Of a stretch of 64,000 nucleotides of DNA, positions 23,880 through 35,358 are shown piece after piece. Each line of letters opens with the position of its first letter. The first letter of the stretch is position 1. A program made the position numbers and the translations under genes. The DNA is from Nigrospora sphaerica (taxonomy: Eukaryota > Ascomycota > Sordariomycetes > Amphisphaeriales > Apiosporaceae). The notes below the pieces were generated by a model. The model made no database searches and was not told the origin of the DNA. It was given only the letters and a program-made list of their open reading frames with translations. Location of the stretch: assembly GCA_018287875.1 (NCBI GenBank), contig JAGVVL010000009.1, positions 1,240,001-1,304,000 of the forward strand, read 5' to 3'.

Positions 23880-24650
23880 ACCTGGCCGATTAAGATGCCG
23901 TTCCCATATGCCACACCCCTCGACTTCGTGTCGAGTTTCTTCCCCATCGCCTCCGTCCCCTTTGCCTCCGGCCTCTCGTCCTTTCATGGAGGGTTACGCA
24001 GTATCTTTCCCGCCTTGCGCAGGTGGCCGCCATCGAGCCCGCCGTTCCCGAAAGCCTAGCCCGGCTGGAACGCCTACCCTATGTCTCGGTCGGCTTTCGC
24101 CGTGGGAAGCGCGCCGATTCTGCCGTGGAGCAAGTGCTTTAGCACGCCCGATGTCCAAATCCTCATTGTTGGCGTTGCCTTTGCTCCGGCCTATATCTTC
24201 ATCCTACCCGAGATGTACCCCAGCTTCTGTATTTGCAAGTGCAGACGTAACTCGTGTCGGGCGTTTTCCTGGTCATCGTTTGTTATATGTTCCTCTCTCC
24301 ATCGCATTCCCCAGTGGCGACAGATCCGTACAGGCGCGTACGCCTCCTTCCGTTTCTGTGCTTGTTGGTGGCAAAACGCTGTTTTCAACGGCATCATCAT
24401 GCCCCAGGCCGGTTAATACATGCCTTGGTGTCCTGGGGGCAGCACCTTGACGTTGATCTGCGGCGCGTTAACGGATACGCGCACCTTTTGTGTGTGTACG
24501 GCTACACGCTGCTTGTCGGAGCTGGATCCGGTGCCTATCTGGCGGCTGGTATCACCGTCATGCAGACCTCGGTCCCCCGTCGAGGACATATCAAACGCCA
24601 TGGATCTGTGGGCCATTACTCGACTTGGCCGAGTTGAATCATCATATATC
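23880..24650 (+). pseudogene. Decayed MFS drug-type transporter
   Basis: Plus-strand fragments in shifting frames resemble membrane segments of a fungal 14-TM multidrug-type MFS protein: TPLDFVSSFFPIASVPFASG near 23916, VQILIVGVAFAPAYIF near 24155, NAVFNGIIMPQAG near 24375, and YGYTLLVGAGSGAYLAAGIT near 24500-24560. The last is a good match to the GYxxLxGxGxGxYLxAG-type late TM block. Frames are interrupted by stops and shifts and no start or full membrane array can be rebuilt, so it is called a pseudogene. The remaining pieces are too degraded to define substrate or ends. It lies about 11 kb from the PKS relic; a shared former cluster is only a guess. Confidence 0.45.
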
Positions 24651-24828
24651 AGGCTGATAAGAATAAATAGATTCTATGTAGGCTGCCTTCATAGCCTACG
24701 TATCCGATTGTACGAGAAGCGACTAGGAAGCAAACGGGAACAGTGTCTCGAGTACTTGCTTGGGCTTACTTATCCAAGTACAGTAGACAGTGCCGTTGGC
24801 GCGCCTGTGGGTGTGGTCGGAGCGGCAC

Positions 24829-25065
24829 TCAATTATCATCGTCTTCCGCTTGTGGCATGGCGTTTACATGCAGCTTGGGGTGGCTCAAGACGAGCACACT
24901 GAGCTTGCACTCTGCTCCGGTCAAATGGTCGCGGGTCACGCACCGCACTCCATCCGGGTTTAGGGGCGAATATCGCGAGGTGTAATTATTGAGGTAGTTG
25001 GGCTGGCAGCCGGGCCACCATGACCCCCATGTCCACTTGGTACCCAGAGCGGACTGAGCGAACAT
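24829..25065 (-). CDS. Possible small Trp/Cys-containing protein
   Basis: An ATG-started frame of 78 aa begins MFAQSALGTKWTWGSWWPGC and contains NYTS and three cysteines. It ends in a run of acidic residues (AEDDDN). A hydrophobic signal is absent in this frame, although an upstream minus-strand ATG near 25163 opens MKWFLSAD and might be a first exon whose splice I could not settle. No family is recognised. It may be a small secreted protein, a relic or a chance frame. Confidence 0.25.
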   Translation of the reverse strand: MFAQSALGTKWTWGSWWPGCQPNYLNNYTSRYSPLNPDGVRCVTRDHLTGAECKLSVLVLSHPKLHVNAMPQAEDDDN

Positions 25066-25601
25066 CCATGGCCGGGTGACACCTACACACCCTCCATTTC
25101 AGTCCCTCATCTCGTTTTGTGAACTCGAACGAGTAAACTGTCCGCTGAGAGGAACCACTTCATAGTCTTCCTTGCCCTATTGCGCGCCCCCACCGGCGGC
25201 GACAAGCTCGAAGGACAAACCGAAGGCTGTGGGCGAGAGACGCCACACATGAAGAGCGCGAACTATGCCGCCAAGGTTAAGAAAACAAGGCAAAGAGGAA
25301 GTCTCTACATGTTTGAACGTCGGGGAGTCCAGTCCGTGGACCGTACACGCAAATGGCTGGACGTGTGGTCTCTGTGCTATCGACGTCGAACGACCAGAGG
25401 CGACAACACATAATTCATGTGGACTTAAGGCAGACATGATATCCTAGTTACTCGGTAATTCGTATCGTAGTTCCTGATGGAAAAGAAAACGCCTATGAAT
25501 ACATGTGGATTTATAGACGAGTTTGTTCTCGCGACCAACAAAGCTGTCGTCCATAACCCAACCAACCGACGCCGCATAATAGCATGCATAATGATGGGTA
25601 T

Positions 25602-27717
25602 CTAAATTTCGAGGGACGGGGTCTGTCCCTTGACGCGGCCAATGACCTGCTGCGGGGCGTACTTGGGGATGACCTCGTCGTCGTGCAGCATCTCAAACTC
25701 CTCGGTGGCATCGCGGCCCATAAAGTTCATGATGGCCTGGGGACCGCCGGGGTGCTCGTCAAGCCAGTTGGACAGGTCCATCACAACACCCTTGACAACG
25801 ACCCAGAGGTCGTCCTTCTTGTTGTGCTTGGCAACCTCCTCCATGGTGAATTCCTTCTCGGGAATCTGGAACGCCTTGGGGTTCTGGGGCTTGGAAGCCG
25901 CCTGGCTCGACTTGCCGGCGTCGGCCTTCGGGGTGGGGCCGGTAGCAGACGTGGTCTGTCCCGAAACCCCCGATGACGAGCCAGCGGCGCCGCCCCACTC
26001 CACCGACAACTTGCCCGGCTGGGAGGGGTCGATGTGCAGGGAGATTTGGCCCAGACGGGCGGCGGCACCGCCGGCGGCAGAGCCGCTGAGGGCCTGCTGG
26101 AACAGGTAGTTGCTGGCCGAATCACCGGCAACGCGGCCGTAAACCACACAGCCAAGCAGCGAGGAACCGCCCAGGCGGTTGGCACCGTGGACACCACCAG
26201 CCAGCTCACCGCAGGCGAAGAGACCATCGAAGGGCTTCTGCTCCTTGTTCAGGACCTGGGCCTTGTCGTTGATCTCAATACCGCCCATAGTGAAGTGAAG
26301 CACAGGCTCCATCACGGCGACGTGGAAGTCGTCGTTGATGTCGACGGGCCCGTTGTGGAAGAACTTCTTGCCCCACGGGTCCTTCTGCTTGCCATCGGCA
26401 ATGGCGTTGTACGTGGTGAAGGTCTTCTGGAGGTGCTCGGGGGTGCAGCCAATCTCCTTGGCCAGCTCCTTGCCCGTCATCTTCTTCATCAATCCACGGC
26501 CAGAGTAGTGGCGAGTGTGGAAGTCGAGCGTGTTGGAGGCCTTGGAGTTGAGGATGAGGCGGATGGGGAACTTGTTCTTCTCCTTCTCCTTCCACATCAT
26601 GCCCGAGACGTAGTCACGGTGGCCCAGCTCGTCGCAGAAGCGGTCACCGTCGGCGTTGAGCAGCAGACCACCCTCGCCGCGCAGGGCCTCGGCGGCCAAG
26701 AACTTCCACTTGGAGCCGGGGTCCTTGGGGTCGACCAGACCAGTCGGGTGCACCTGCACCTTGTCCATGTCGATACCGTTGCCGCCAATGGCCATAACCA
26801 TCTTCTGGCCGTCACCAGTGGCGTGCGAACCGTTGGTGGTGGCCAGACCAAACGTGTCGGGCCGGTGCTGCTTCAGCAGAGAGCTGTCGCCGAAGTCGGC
26901 AGCGTAGCCACCAGTGGCCAAGACAACGGGGCCGTCCAGCGTGGAGGTCTCGCCGTTCGACTCGTATGTGACACCAGTGACCTGGTTACCCTCCTTGTTC
27001 AGGCTGGTGACGCGGGCCTTCTTGATAATCTGGACGCGCTCGGGCTCCGTCTCGGCGAGCTCCTCTAACCGCTGCATCAGAGCGTATGTGATGGCCATAC
27101 CGGGGAACTTGGCATCGTGCCCACGGTGGGTTCGAGGCTGGGAGTGACCACTGCATCGTTGTTAGCATCCCGCGCAGCAACGCGATCAAGTCACAGTGAC
27201 GCACCCAAGTCGCGACACCAGGGTCAGGTCCAGGTTGAAGACATCCTGGAGCCACTCGACGGCCGCAGCCGACTTGTATGTGAGGACTTTGATGAGGTCG
27301 GGGCGGGCCTTGTCGCGGGCCGACTTCAGGGTATCGTCGTAGAACTGCTTCACACTATCCTGGATCTTGTGGTCGACCTGCGTCCGGGTCAAGGCGCCGT
27401 TAATACCCGAGGTGGCTTTTGTGGAGTTGCCTCCGAAGAAGCCTAGATTGGGGGGGAGTGTGAGCAGTGGTCTCTTTGCATTGCGGCGGTGGCGAGATCT
27501 CAAGTTGCTTACCCTGCTTGTCCAAAACGACCACATTGCCACCAGCGAGGTAGATGGTGTGCGCGGCACTGAGACCGGACACTGCGGATTTCTTGTCAGT
27601 TCGAGCGCTTTCTCATGTGATGATGACCAGCATGGCATTGCCAACATGGTGAGAGGCGGAGAGGGGGCAGAGGGACTGCTTACAGCCGCCGCCGACGACG
27701 ATTACGCTGGGTGCCAT
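25602..27717 (-). CDS. osm1: Soluble fumarate reductase fused to cytochrome b5
   Basis: Four exons (27717-27684, 27581-27513, 27442-27205, 27150-25602) give 629 aa. The joins rebuild the FAD-binding GGGLSGLSAAHT at the very N terminus, GKQGFFGGNSTKATSGING, and LGGHSQPRTHRGHDAKFPG. Further flavoprotein blocks are RPDTFGLATTNGSHATGDG, VHPTGLVDPKDP, EALRGEGGLLLNADGDRF with the catalytic-type arginine, and GELAGGVHGANRLGGSSLLG. After a Ser/Ala/Thr-rich linker (about 455-510), a cytochrome b5 domain follows with the heme motif DEHPGG and the second histidine in EMLHDDE. The enzyme would reduce fumarate to succinate, reoxidising reduced flavin under low oxygen; the heme domain may deliver electrons (inference). 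There is no presequence before the Rossmann motif, which suggests a cytosolic protein. Yeast Osm1/Frd1 lack the b5 part; filamentous-fungal homologues commonly have it. Confidence 0.92.
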
Positions 27718-29859
27718 GGTAAAGGGAGACAATACAGCGGGACTGGGGATGCGACAAAGGACAGGAGGCGACGCTGACGATTGTCGGGAGGGAGGGAGAT
27801 GGGGGAAGGGAAAGAAGAAAAGAAGAGGCTCGGACGGAAGGGTTTAAAGGAGAGATGGAACGTCTGGACGGACACAAGCACCTGATATTTAGTCGCAGGC
27901 GCTCGTTGCCATATGGACCGAGACAGACATGGGCATTACTACGTAGAATCGCTGACCCTCTGATTCGTGAGCCGAGGTCTATGTCTATTCTGGGCCGGGA
28001 CATACGCGCACCGTACGGAGGTACGTAGGTACATGCTTAACCTCGCCAGTCCAGTTTCCCCCTCGTCTCCCCGGGGCTACTGTGTACTGAGGCAAAACTA
28101 GCGTGGGCCTTCCCTTTGCTTGGGGCATTCGTAGATTGATCTCCACCCCCCGTCGGCGTCAGTTCAAATCGCTGGCCAGGCTGCCTCGCCGTGCGCTAGA
28201 CCCGACGATCCAGTCCCCCCCCAGGTTTCAAGGCCGTCGCCCGCGTGAGTCGACTTTGTCCCGGCCCCCCTTGGCCACTACCGTCGGCTCAGAGGATCAA
28301 TCGAAGACCTCATCGGCTTCGTAGACTTCTGCCATTCCCAAGAGCTTTCACGCTCTGGGCCTGCGCCCTCGCATGTGCATACCGGCGCAGTCGCGCCTCG
28401 CGTTTCACCCCAAGCGCAAGGTTGAGCGGCTGCCGGCGAGCCAGGGCGTCGCCAGGAACAAATGAGGTCACCACACGCTGTAACGGACCTTTGCCCCCCC
28501 AGTGAGAGTGTCCCCAGCTCTCGCACTATCGCCGAAATTCTGGGGACAGTGTCGGTCAGAATGCCGAGGTCCCCCAACGTCCCCCGGATCCATCGACACT
28601 GGCGCTGCAGCGTCTGTCGCCAGGCCGCACGCCCGTGGGTGCCGAGACTCGGGAATGCCCACGCCGACCTCGAACAATATGGAAAGCACATGGCAGCCAT
28701 AAGCCCGTTCCCGCAGAGTGCTTCTCATCCGCGCAACTCCATGATTCCCCATGCTCCTTTGAAGCTTGCCTACCGTGCATCCGTGCCCCCCCTCTCCAAC
28801 TATCCTGGCTGCCGGCATCACCGGCCACGTTGCGCATTGGTGCGTGAGCATGAAGGGCGAAGGCGAAGGCGAGGACAGTGTGGGCGCTCTGAGTCTGTCC
28901 ACCGCCCGGGCAGGGTTGGCATGTGATCGGGCGGCAAATAACCCCCCCCCCCCAGGCCAAGATCAGGGAGAACAAAGAGCGGAAGCAAGCAAACAACCCC
29001 CTGGCCTTGGCCCTGGCGCTGGCGCAACCCCCCGAACCCCAGATTTCGGCTCCCACACACGCTCCCATCCCACAAGCGGGGGCGGCCACGCATTGGAAAG
29101 CCCCGAGAGCCCATCCCCCATCCCCCACGGAATCCGTGTCAGATGACCACGCACGAGGCAACGCGCACTCGAGGCAGCTGATCGGTGTCTTGGATCCCCC
29201 CTACCCAATCGCCATGCTCCCCTTGTCAGCTCGCTCTTTTCGACTCCGACATGTGAATCTTGCTGCTGCGAGTCAGCTGCCTTTTTGCCGGGCCTACCTC
29301 AGCCTCAGCGGCAATCGTAACCGTTTCCCGTGGCCGCTTGGCGCTCGCATGGCCCTGCCGCGTAACCTTTTCATCCCACGCAAGGCGTGCGGACAGCTGG
29401 AATAGGTAGGTACTGGGAAAAAAGCGCGCATTGGGAACCCGCCAGCTGCCAGGGTTGCCGAAGTCGCGGCTGCCAGACTATACGATACGGAACCGGTTGT
29501 AAACAGTCGATTGGTAGGGCCTGTTAAGCATCGTGACAACCCATTTGGCTTTCCGGGTCTTTGGCTGGGCAATTTCACTGTTAATACCGTCGAGCCCCGT
29601 TACTTCATCGCACGCTCTAGTTGTGCTTCGAGCAGCTGCTACGGAAGACCCGTCGCCACTGATCAGCAACTGAATATTTCCCTCTTTAACCCATTCCATC
29701 CCAGCCCATCTCGTCCATCGCCATGCCCTCCATTCTTCCGGCGGTGACCGGCAACTTGCAAACGAGGATGCGGGTGCCTCCCTAAGGGCTTACATGTATT
29801 GCGCCAATCATGAGATCTGTCTCCTATGAAGTCGCCGGCCCACCAGTTTCTGCTGCGCC
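27718..29859. other. Intergenic, osm1 promoter side
   Basis: No supported gene. Immediately upstream of osm1 the plus strand shows a purine-rich leader (27781-27850). A C12-type homopolymer occurs near 28943. The ORFs here are short and compositionally biased. Confidence 0.4.
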
Positions 29860-30207
29860 AACACTTTTTGCTGGTACCGGTCCGCGACAGTGTCCTTCGC
29901 CTACCTGATCGGCCTGGCAACTCCAACCTCGAATGCAGCGGACTGGGACCTAGACGAAACTATGAAGCCTTGCCGATGGTCCGCAAGAAGCTGGACACTA
30001 CGGGAACTTCTTGCATCTGATCACCTTGACTTCTTTGACACGGGCTGGGAATTCTGGGGCAGCAAATCCTGTCTCATACGCCGGCTGGTGCCCATTACTG
30101 GCATCCAAGAAGATATCTTACCCGACCCAGATCTCATCACATCCGTACCTGTGGGAGTACGTCTATCATGGGCCGCTGGTGAAACACACCACACTCCGAG
30201 TTTTTAG
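29860..30207 (+). pseudogene. HET-domain fragment
   Basis: One frame reads NTFCWYRSATVSFAYLIGLA, then RWSARSWTLRELLASDHLDF, FFDTGWEFWGSK, LVPITGIQEDIL and VRLSWAAGETHH before a stop at 30205. This is the middle of a fungal HET (heterokaryon incompatibility) domain: the WYxxAxVCYAYL, RWFxRGWTLQELLAP, FFDxxWxxxGxK, I..ITGI and ..MSWAxxRxTTRxED blocks in order. The beginning of the domain is missing and the AYCLMGIFxVxMPLLYGEG block does not follow the stop, so the gene is broken. HET proteins trigger cell death when incompatible hyphae fuse; this copy should be inactive. Confidence 0.7.
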
Positions 30208-30379
30208 AAGGGTAATTTTCACTCACCAGCAAGGGTTCGCGGTTCAATGGGATCAAATTGATTCAGGTAGCGGGCTACGCATTGTATCTGCGCCTGGATT
30301 GTGGCCCTGTAATAGACCGAGGCCTGTCTCTCTTGTGCATCTCTCACGACCTGACAGGAGATGTGTACTACAGGCTACC

Positions 30380-31039
30380 ATGACGGGACAACGGATGTCA
30401 TTTGGTCAGTCTGAATTCGATGAGCTCCGCCCAAATCCGGGTTTCAACCGCATATCTATCGTAAAATCGGCTGTCCTGTCCCAGTCCATAAATATTGAGC
30501 GCCAGCTTACCAGCAGTGTCTTCCAGCGGATTCTTCCGATCGGTTTCGATGCTTACAATGACTACGGATCCCGAATAAGATATACCAATATTCGGCCTGA
30601 AGAGTCTTGGAGCTGCAACAGGCAGGCGTTCACGGCGTGTAGTGCTCCATTCGTTGGGTTATTGGAGAGCCGGCTATACGAGGGTCTTGAGGAGCCAGAA
30701 GTGTGTAGAAACTTCATCACCATTTTTCACGCCAGCATTTACCATCAGTTTGATTTCGGGATGACGTGGGAGGGTACCTCGGCGCTTGGCTGGTTCTGCA
30801 AAAGCCCTCAAACCGAAATTTCGTTCGCATTGCACTCAGAAACAGCCCAGGAAAACTTGTCGAAGACATTTGGTCTGCTGAGGTACTGGTTCGTAACAGC
30901 TCAGTCAGCACACCCCATTTCTCCTGAGTTGCGCATGGTTCAATTCCTATGCGAGGACGGTCTTGGGAACCACGCCGGACTTGTCTGGTCAATGATGTTG
31001 CCGGCGTGGGGACTCACCATTCTGCACCTAGATAGGTGA
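30380..31039 (+). CDS. Unassigned ORF, probably the remains of the HET gene C terminus
   Basis: An ATG-started frame of 219 codons (open further upstream, to about 30011) follows the HET fragment in another frame. It contains GFDAYNDYGSRIRYTNIRPE, EVCRNFITIFHASIYHQFDF and MTWEGTSALGWFCKSP. The sequence is protein-like, with normal amino acid composition and no low complexity. Its position suggests the variable C-terminal part of a HET protein displaced by a frameshift. A separate gene cannot be excluded. Confidence 0.35.
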   Translation: MTGQRMSFGQSEFDELRPNPGFNRISIVKSAVLSQSINIERQLTSSVFQRILPIGFDAYNDYGSRIRYTNIRPEESWSCNRQAFTACSAPFVGLLESRLYEGLEEPEVCRNFITIFHASIYHQFDFGMTWEGTSALGWFCKSPQTEISFALHSETAQENLSKTFGLLRYWFVTAQSAHPISPELRMVQFLCEDGLGNHAGLVWSMMLPAWGLTILHLDR

Positions 31040-31529
31040 TGGCTGTCTCGACTGTTCGCGGGTTTTGTGTGGTTCATAACGGTTTCCCCGGGGATGCGCC
31101 ACTCTCCTTCAAATATGAAGTATATGTTTCCAGGAGGGCCGTGTAGCAAATGCAACTGCTTTATGAAGAAAGGGGTGCATGAAACTTCCGTTTCTTTAAT
31201 CTTATTGCGAATGGAATTCATTTCGTTGTATCACCAGAAATGACTGAATAGAACAAAGGGCACGCCGTAGAATGCTGCTGGGGTGGATGATAGACCTCTC
31301 CTCAACACAGTTCGACTTGTTTCCTACACTGATCGTAATACTGGTGGACATTGCGAGGTCATCTGCGGCAAGCCTTGCAGGAACACGGAAATATATAGAC
31401 AATTAATTCCAAGGTCCTATTAACATGTTGCAGAAGAGCACACCGGCCTCGGGGTTCGAGGTGGCCCTCGGTTTTCCAGCAAAACCTCACGAGGCGTGTT
31501 TCTCGCGTTCTCTGAACGGCAGACGCTCA

Positions 31530-32036
31530 TTAGACGACCGGAAGTTCCATCTCCTTGGGGCCGACGTATGTCAGAATGTTGGCGTAGTTGTTATTCTTCA
31601 GCTTCCATTCGCTGATGGGCAGCAGTGTCGAGCCTGTGAGGTTGGTTGCGATGCTGACGGGCCCGGTGACCCGGAGCGTCGCGCCCCGGGCGCAAAAGGT
31701 CAAGTTGAAGGTGTGAGGGGAGAGCTTGCATCGGCCGTTGTAGATGTTCTCCATGGAGCCGTCGAGCCGGGACTTGGAAAGGGCCTCGCACTCGACGCCG
31801 GGGGACGTCTCGAAGGTGCCGTGCCGCCAGACGTTGAACGCCACCCTGCCCGGCGTCAGACGCGTCACGCTCTCTCCCCCGTCTCTCGTACACGGGGCGG
31901 CTACGACTCACTTGCAATGGGCGCTATGGGGAACACAGCCAGCCTGGAAGCTGCAAACGTTGTACGCGATCTCTGGGGGCGCAACGGGGGTGGCGCCGAC
32001 GGCGGCGGCGGCGAGGACGGCGGCGAAAAACTGCAT
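31530..32036 (-). CDS. Small secreted protein with six cysteines
   Basis: Exons 32036-31912 and 31845-31530 across a 66-bp intron (donor GTGAGT, branch CTGAC, acceptor CAG) give 146 aa. The N terminus MQFFAAVLAAAAVGATP is a clear signal peptide. The mature part has six cysteines (in NVCS, AGCV, AHCK, VECE, GRCK, TFCA), enough for three disulfides, and two Asn-Leu-Thr sites for N-glycosylation. No transmembrane segment or GPI signal is visible at the C terminus, which ends in a polar PKEMELPVV. Size, secretion and cysteine count fit the broad class of fungal small secreted or effector-candidate proteins, but no named family is recognised and no function should be assumed. It sits beside the broken HET gene and upstream of the fasciclin-like gene, on the opposite strand. 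Confidence 0.75.
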
Positions 32037-33311
32037 CTCGGCGGCGGGAAGACTGGTACCTATTGAAAGATTGTGCGTGTGGACGAGGTCTTTTCCAGCA
32101 GGTATATTCTTGAAGGATCCAGCAAGAAATCCTTTCCCAGCACGGAAAGCCAGTGGCATTTATGTAAGTCGTGTGTGTTCATTTCAGTTCCTGAACCCAA
32201 ATCCAGCCGTTGGCTGGCTTCGTGGAAGGGAACATCGTGGAAGCTTGGAGCGGACTTTGCGAGTGATAATCAAAGAAAGCGGATAATGCCGCTGAGATAT
32301 GAGAACTGTGATCTATAGGTCTTTCGGGACAGAACCTTTGTACCCAATACCTCCTAAAGTAGACGCTGTGCAGTCGTTACTTCTGTAGCCAGCCTGGTTG
32401 ACGTACCAATGGTTGCCTGCCCAGATGGGAAGACATCTGATTCCCATTCGCCGTGAAGAGTGTCAACACAGCAGTTTCTTTGCTTGGACCTGAAAACGGC
32501 CAGTTCCCTCGTAGCTACCGGGCTCGGCTTCTAGCAATCATAATGGCTCCAGGGTGTCCTTGGTTACCAGCTCGGGGTCGGCGTCACCATCGACGAAGCT
32601 GGGCCCAAGCCCGGCCCCTCTGATTCTCTAGGTGCTTGCTTATACACAGACAAAGTGCAGTACAAATGGATATCGTTTTATTTCTGCTAGGATCCGAAAT
32701 TTATATTTGCGGCTGGGTAACATCCCACCCATGTCAGGTGAATGTATCTACACCAGATCCGCCGAATAGATCCGAGTTTGTTCAAGCGAAATGTCTCGCC
32801 TCTGCGTTTTCAACCCGGTATAAATGGAATAGACCGAAGACTTCGTGTTGAGACCCTTCGGTTTATCTTCTAATTCCGCAAGTAGGAGAAACAGCTGGAA
32901 TAACGATTGAATCTGAGGCTGGAGCTTACAAGTTGTGAAAACCGCCAAGTGACGATTGCAATCGTGGTGCATACCATTGGATAGGTAGCGAGTAGATCGC
33001 AGCACTCTAGCTGGCAATGATGTCATCCCATTGCACAACAATGGATATCGGTAAGCACCTACCGCTTGGCCTCCAAACATGGGCCTATGGACATGAGGGA
33101 TCCCAACCAAGGTCCATCACCCCCGCCATCATCAGCACATAACCTAGGTACTCGATATGAACCCCAGGGGGCTTCTATTTTTGTGAACAAACCTTAGAGA
33201 CGGCTTTTCTCGTATCCCCTCGACCTCTTCCCTGTCTTCTTGCCCCCGCGCCTTCCAGGACTCTTTTCGTGCCAGGTTGACGCCGCCGGCCAACGGCCTT
33301 TCCAGCCCGCC
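32037..33311. other. Intergenic between divergent genes
   Basis: About 1.3 kb separates the divergent starts of the secreted-protein gene and the fasciclin-like gene and must hold both promoters. No further gene or repeat was seen. Confidence 0.4.
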
Positions 33312-34007
33312 ATGTCCCCGACGGACAAAGCACCCGCGACGATGCAGCAGGACGGGGTCCTGCTTTCGGACGTGATGGGTCGCGACCGGAGTATCAACAT
33401 CTTCGCGGGCCTCACGCGGGACGTCGAGACTGTCGCGCAGCGGCTGGACGATGCGGCGTAAGCATAGCTGGTGTTCTTTATTTACGCTGGATATGCGGCA
33501 TTCCAGCCGGGGTGCGCTCCGAAAAACTGCTCCGCGGACGCCCGCTTTAGGGAATTACTGACGCTGGGTGACGATAGCCAGCGCAGCACCGTGCTGGCGC
33601 CGCTCAACTCGCGCATCGATTCCCTGCCGCGCAAGCCGTGGGAGGACCAGGCCGACTACGAAGCCCTGGGCGCGGGCGCGTACGAGGGTCCGGAGGGCCA
33701 GGAGCGTGCGCACCGGAACCAGCGGCGCTTCGTCGAGGCCCATATCGTGCCGGCCAGCCCCTGGAAGGAGGGCGAGAAGGCGAGGAGCCTGCTGCCGGAG
33801 GATGGGGAGATTTGGTGGGAAACCAGGGACGGCAAGAAGGTGGTACGTCAGCCTCCCCTTGCCACGGTACGGCCCCGCGGGCCGGCGGATGACTGCTAAT
33901 CACGGAGATGGCAGATTCAGCCTGAGGGTATCGAGGTCGAGAACGTGGCCAGTCGGGTAGGTAACGGCGAGCTCTGGATTTTGCGCGGAGTTCGCAACTA
34001 TACGTGA
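33312..34007 (+). CDS. Fasciclin (FAS1)-like domain protein
   Basis: Exons 33312-33457, 33578-33842 and 33915-34007 (introns 120 and 72 bp, branch sites CTGAC and GCTAATC) give 167 aa. The sequence contains STVLAPLNSRIDSLPRKPWE, the hallmark TVxAPxNxA-like FAS1 segment, then FVEAHIVPASPW, corresponding to the second FAS1 homology region around the YH motif. It ends VGNGELWILRGVRNYT. FAS1 domains mediate cell-surface or vacuolar adhesion-type interactions; single-domain fungal members are mostly uncharacterised. The frame is open upstream of the ATG without a stop as far as about 33240, and homologues would be expected to carry a signal peptide, so a short 5' exon may be missing from this model. 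The domain call is firm; the start is uncertain. Confidence 0.75.
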
Positions 34008-35358
34008 TCACAAGTCAATACGGATGGTGGCGACGACTACATGTTCCACCTTGGCATAGATGCGGCGTTCAATATAGCGCGAGTTTGACTCTCATACGCC
34101 CCGCCCGAGCCATACTATCATGTAGACGGGCGGGCTGCTAGATCCTCCGTGTAGGTCCTCTGTGAAGGTACTGAGTTTGTGCGCCGGGATGGGGGATCGG
34201 TGTGGAAGCATCTACCGAGAGGGAAGTTCCAGAACAAGCGGGGACTCTCGAGGACCAACAATGGCGCAGGAGGTTAGTAGGCCGCGTTAAAATCCGCAAC
34301 GGTCGGGCGTGTGTTTATGTGAGCGACAGCACAAACCTAACGGCAATCTACTGCTTTGCTAGAATCGCTGTTTGTTTCTTTCGCAATCTACCCAGTTGCT
34401 TAGCAGAGAGCACGCTCTCTCGTTTGCTTTCGCTGTGGTGTTTTGAAATCTCTTCTGGGGTTTGACATCATGAGCTTTCGGCTGTGGCAGTATGTTTGTA
34501 TTCCCAACGCGCCAGTGACAGAGCAGCAAAGTTGCCAGGGGACGTTGTTCCCGTAGAGAAGACAGACAACTGGCACAACGATTCTTGATTGATCAGCTGA
34601 CTGGCAATCAGCTTCACGGGGTATGCAAGAGGTGAACCGCTGGCTTGGGATACGTGAGGCTCGAATAGTCATCCGTTCGGCAACGCTGGCGCCAGCTTGT
34701 GTGCCTATGGTCTGAGAGACCAAACAATACATGTACCTACATCCACGTAGCAGCCTTGAAGAGACAATGGTGACGCTCGGACCATTTCGCCTATACCGGC
34801 AGCCGAGTTCCAAGGCCGCGCGCAAAAGATAAGCTAGCACTGCTACATCATCTAAGCCGAGGAGGTGCTATCTTATCGGACGGCGAGAAGGGCAGCCGGG
34901 CTGGACAAACGATACACCGTCGGCTGGGGGTTGGAACATTTAGTCGCGTCAGGCCTTATCGTTAAGGGGAGCGGGTCAGCGTCTGATGAAGCCTTGCAGC
35001 TGGTGTCGCCAGGTCGTGCGTCTCGCAGCTTTCTTTCCCAGATCTCTGGGCCTCCCACCCGCCGATCCGAACTCCGGCCTCTTGTACGAATCCGCGCTTG
35101 GCCGGTCCTAATGTAGAAGGTGCGCATTCCCTAATCCCGCTCTCGGTCCAGTTAGGTGGCCAGAAACCCCCGAGAGCCTCGTGTGTGTGTGTGTGTGTGC
35201 TGGCGACACAGCTTGCCGCCTCGGCTGCGCGGCGACGTGGGTGCCAAGGAGGCCCTCGACCCGGGTCGCATCGCGTCTGCTGACTGGACTCGGCCACGCT
35301 CTGGCCTGAAGGAATCTCGACTGACCTATTCTGTCACAGGCAGCTATCACAACGAATC
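34008..35358. other. Intergenic upstream of sin3
   Basis: No supported gene. It contains the sin3 promoter and 5' leader, with a (GT)n tract at 35181-35199 about 160 bp before the start codon. Confidence 0.4.
35181..35199. repeat. (GT)n microsatellite upstream of sin3
   Basis: An uninterrupted run of about nine GT units, 160 bp upstream of the sin3 ATG. Confidence 0.9.

Noticed and set aside
26034..27068. 344-codon plus-strand frame antisense to fumarate reductase
   Set aside because: Val/Leu/Gly-rich mirror of a strongly supported gene; the sense strand has all the conserved motifs.
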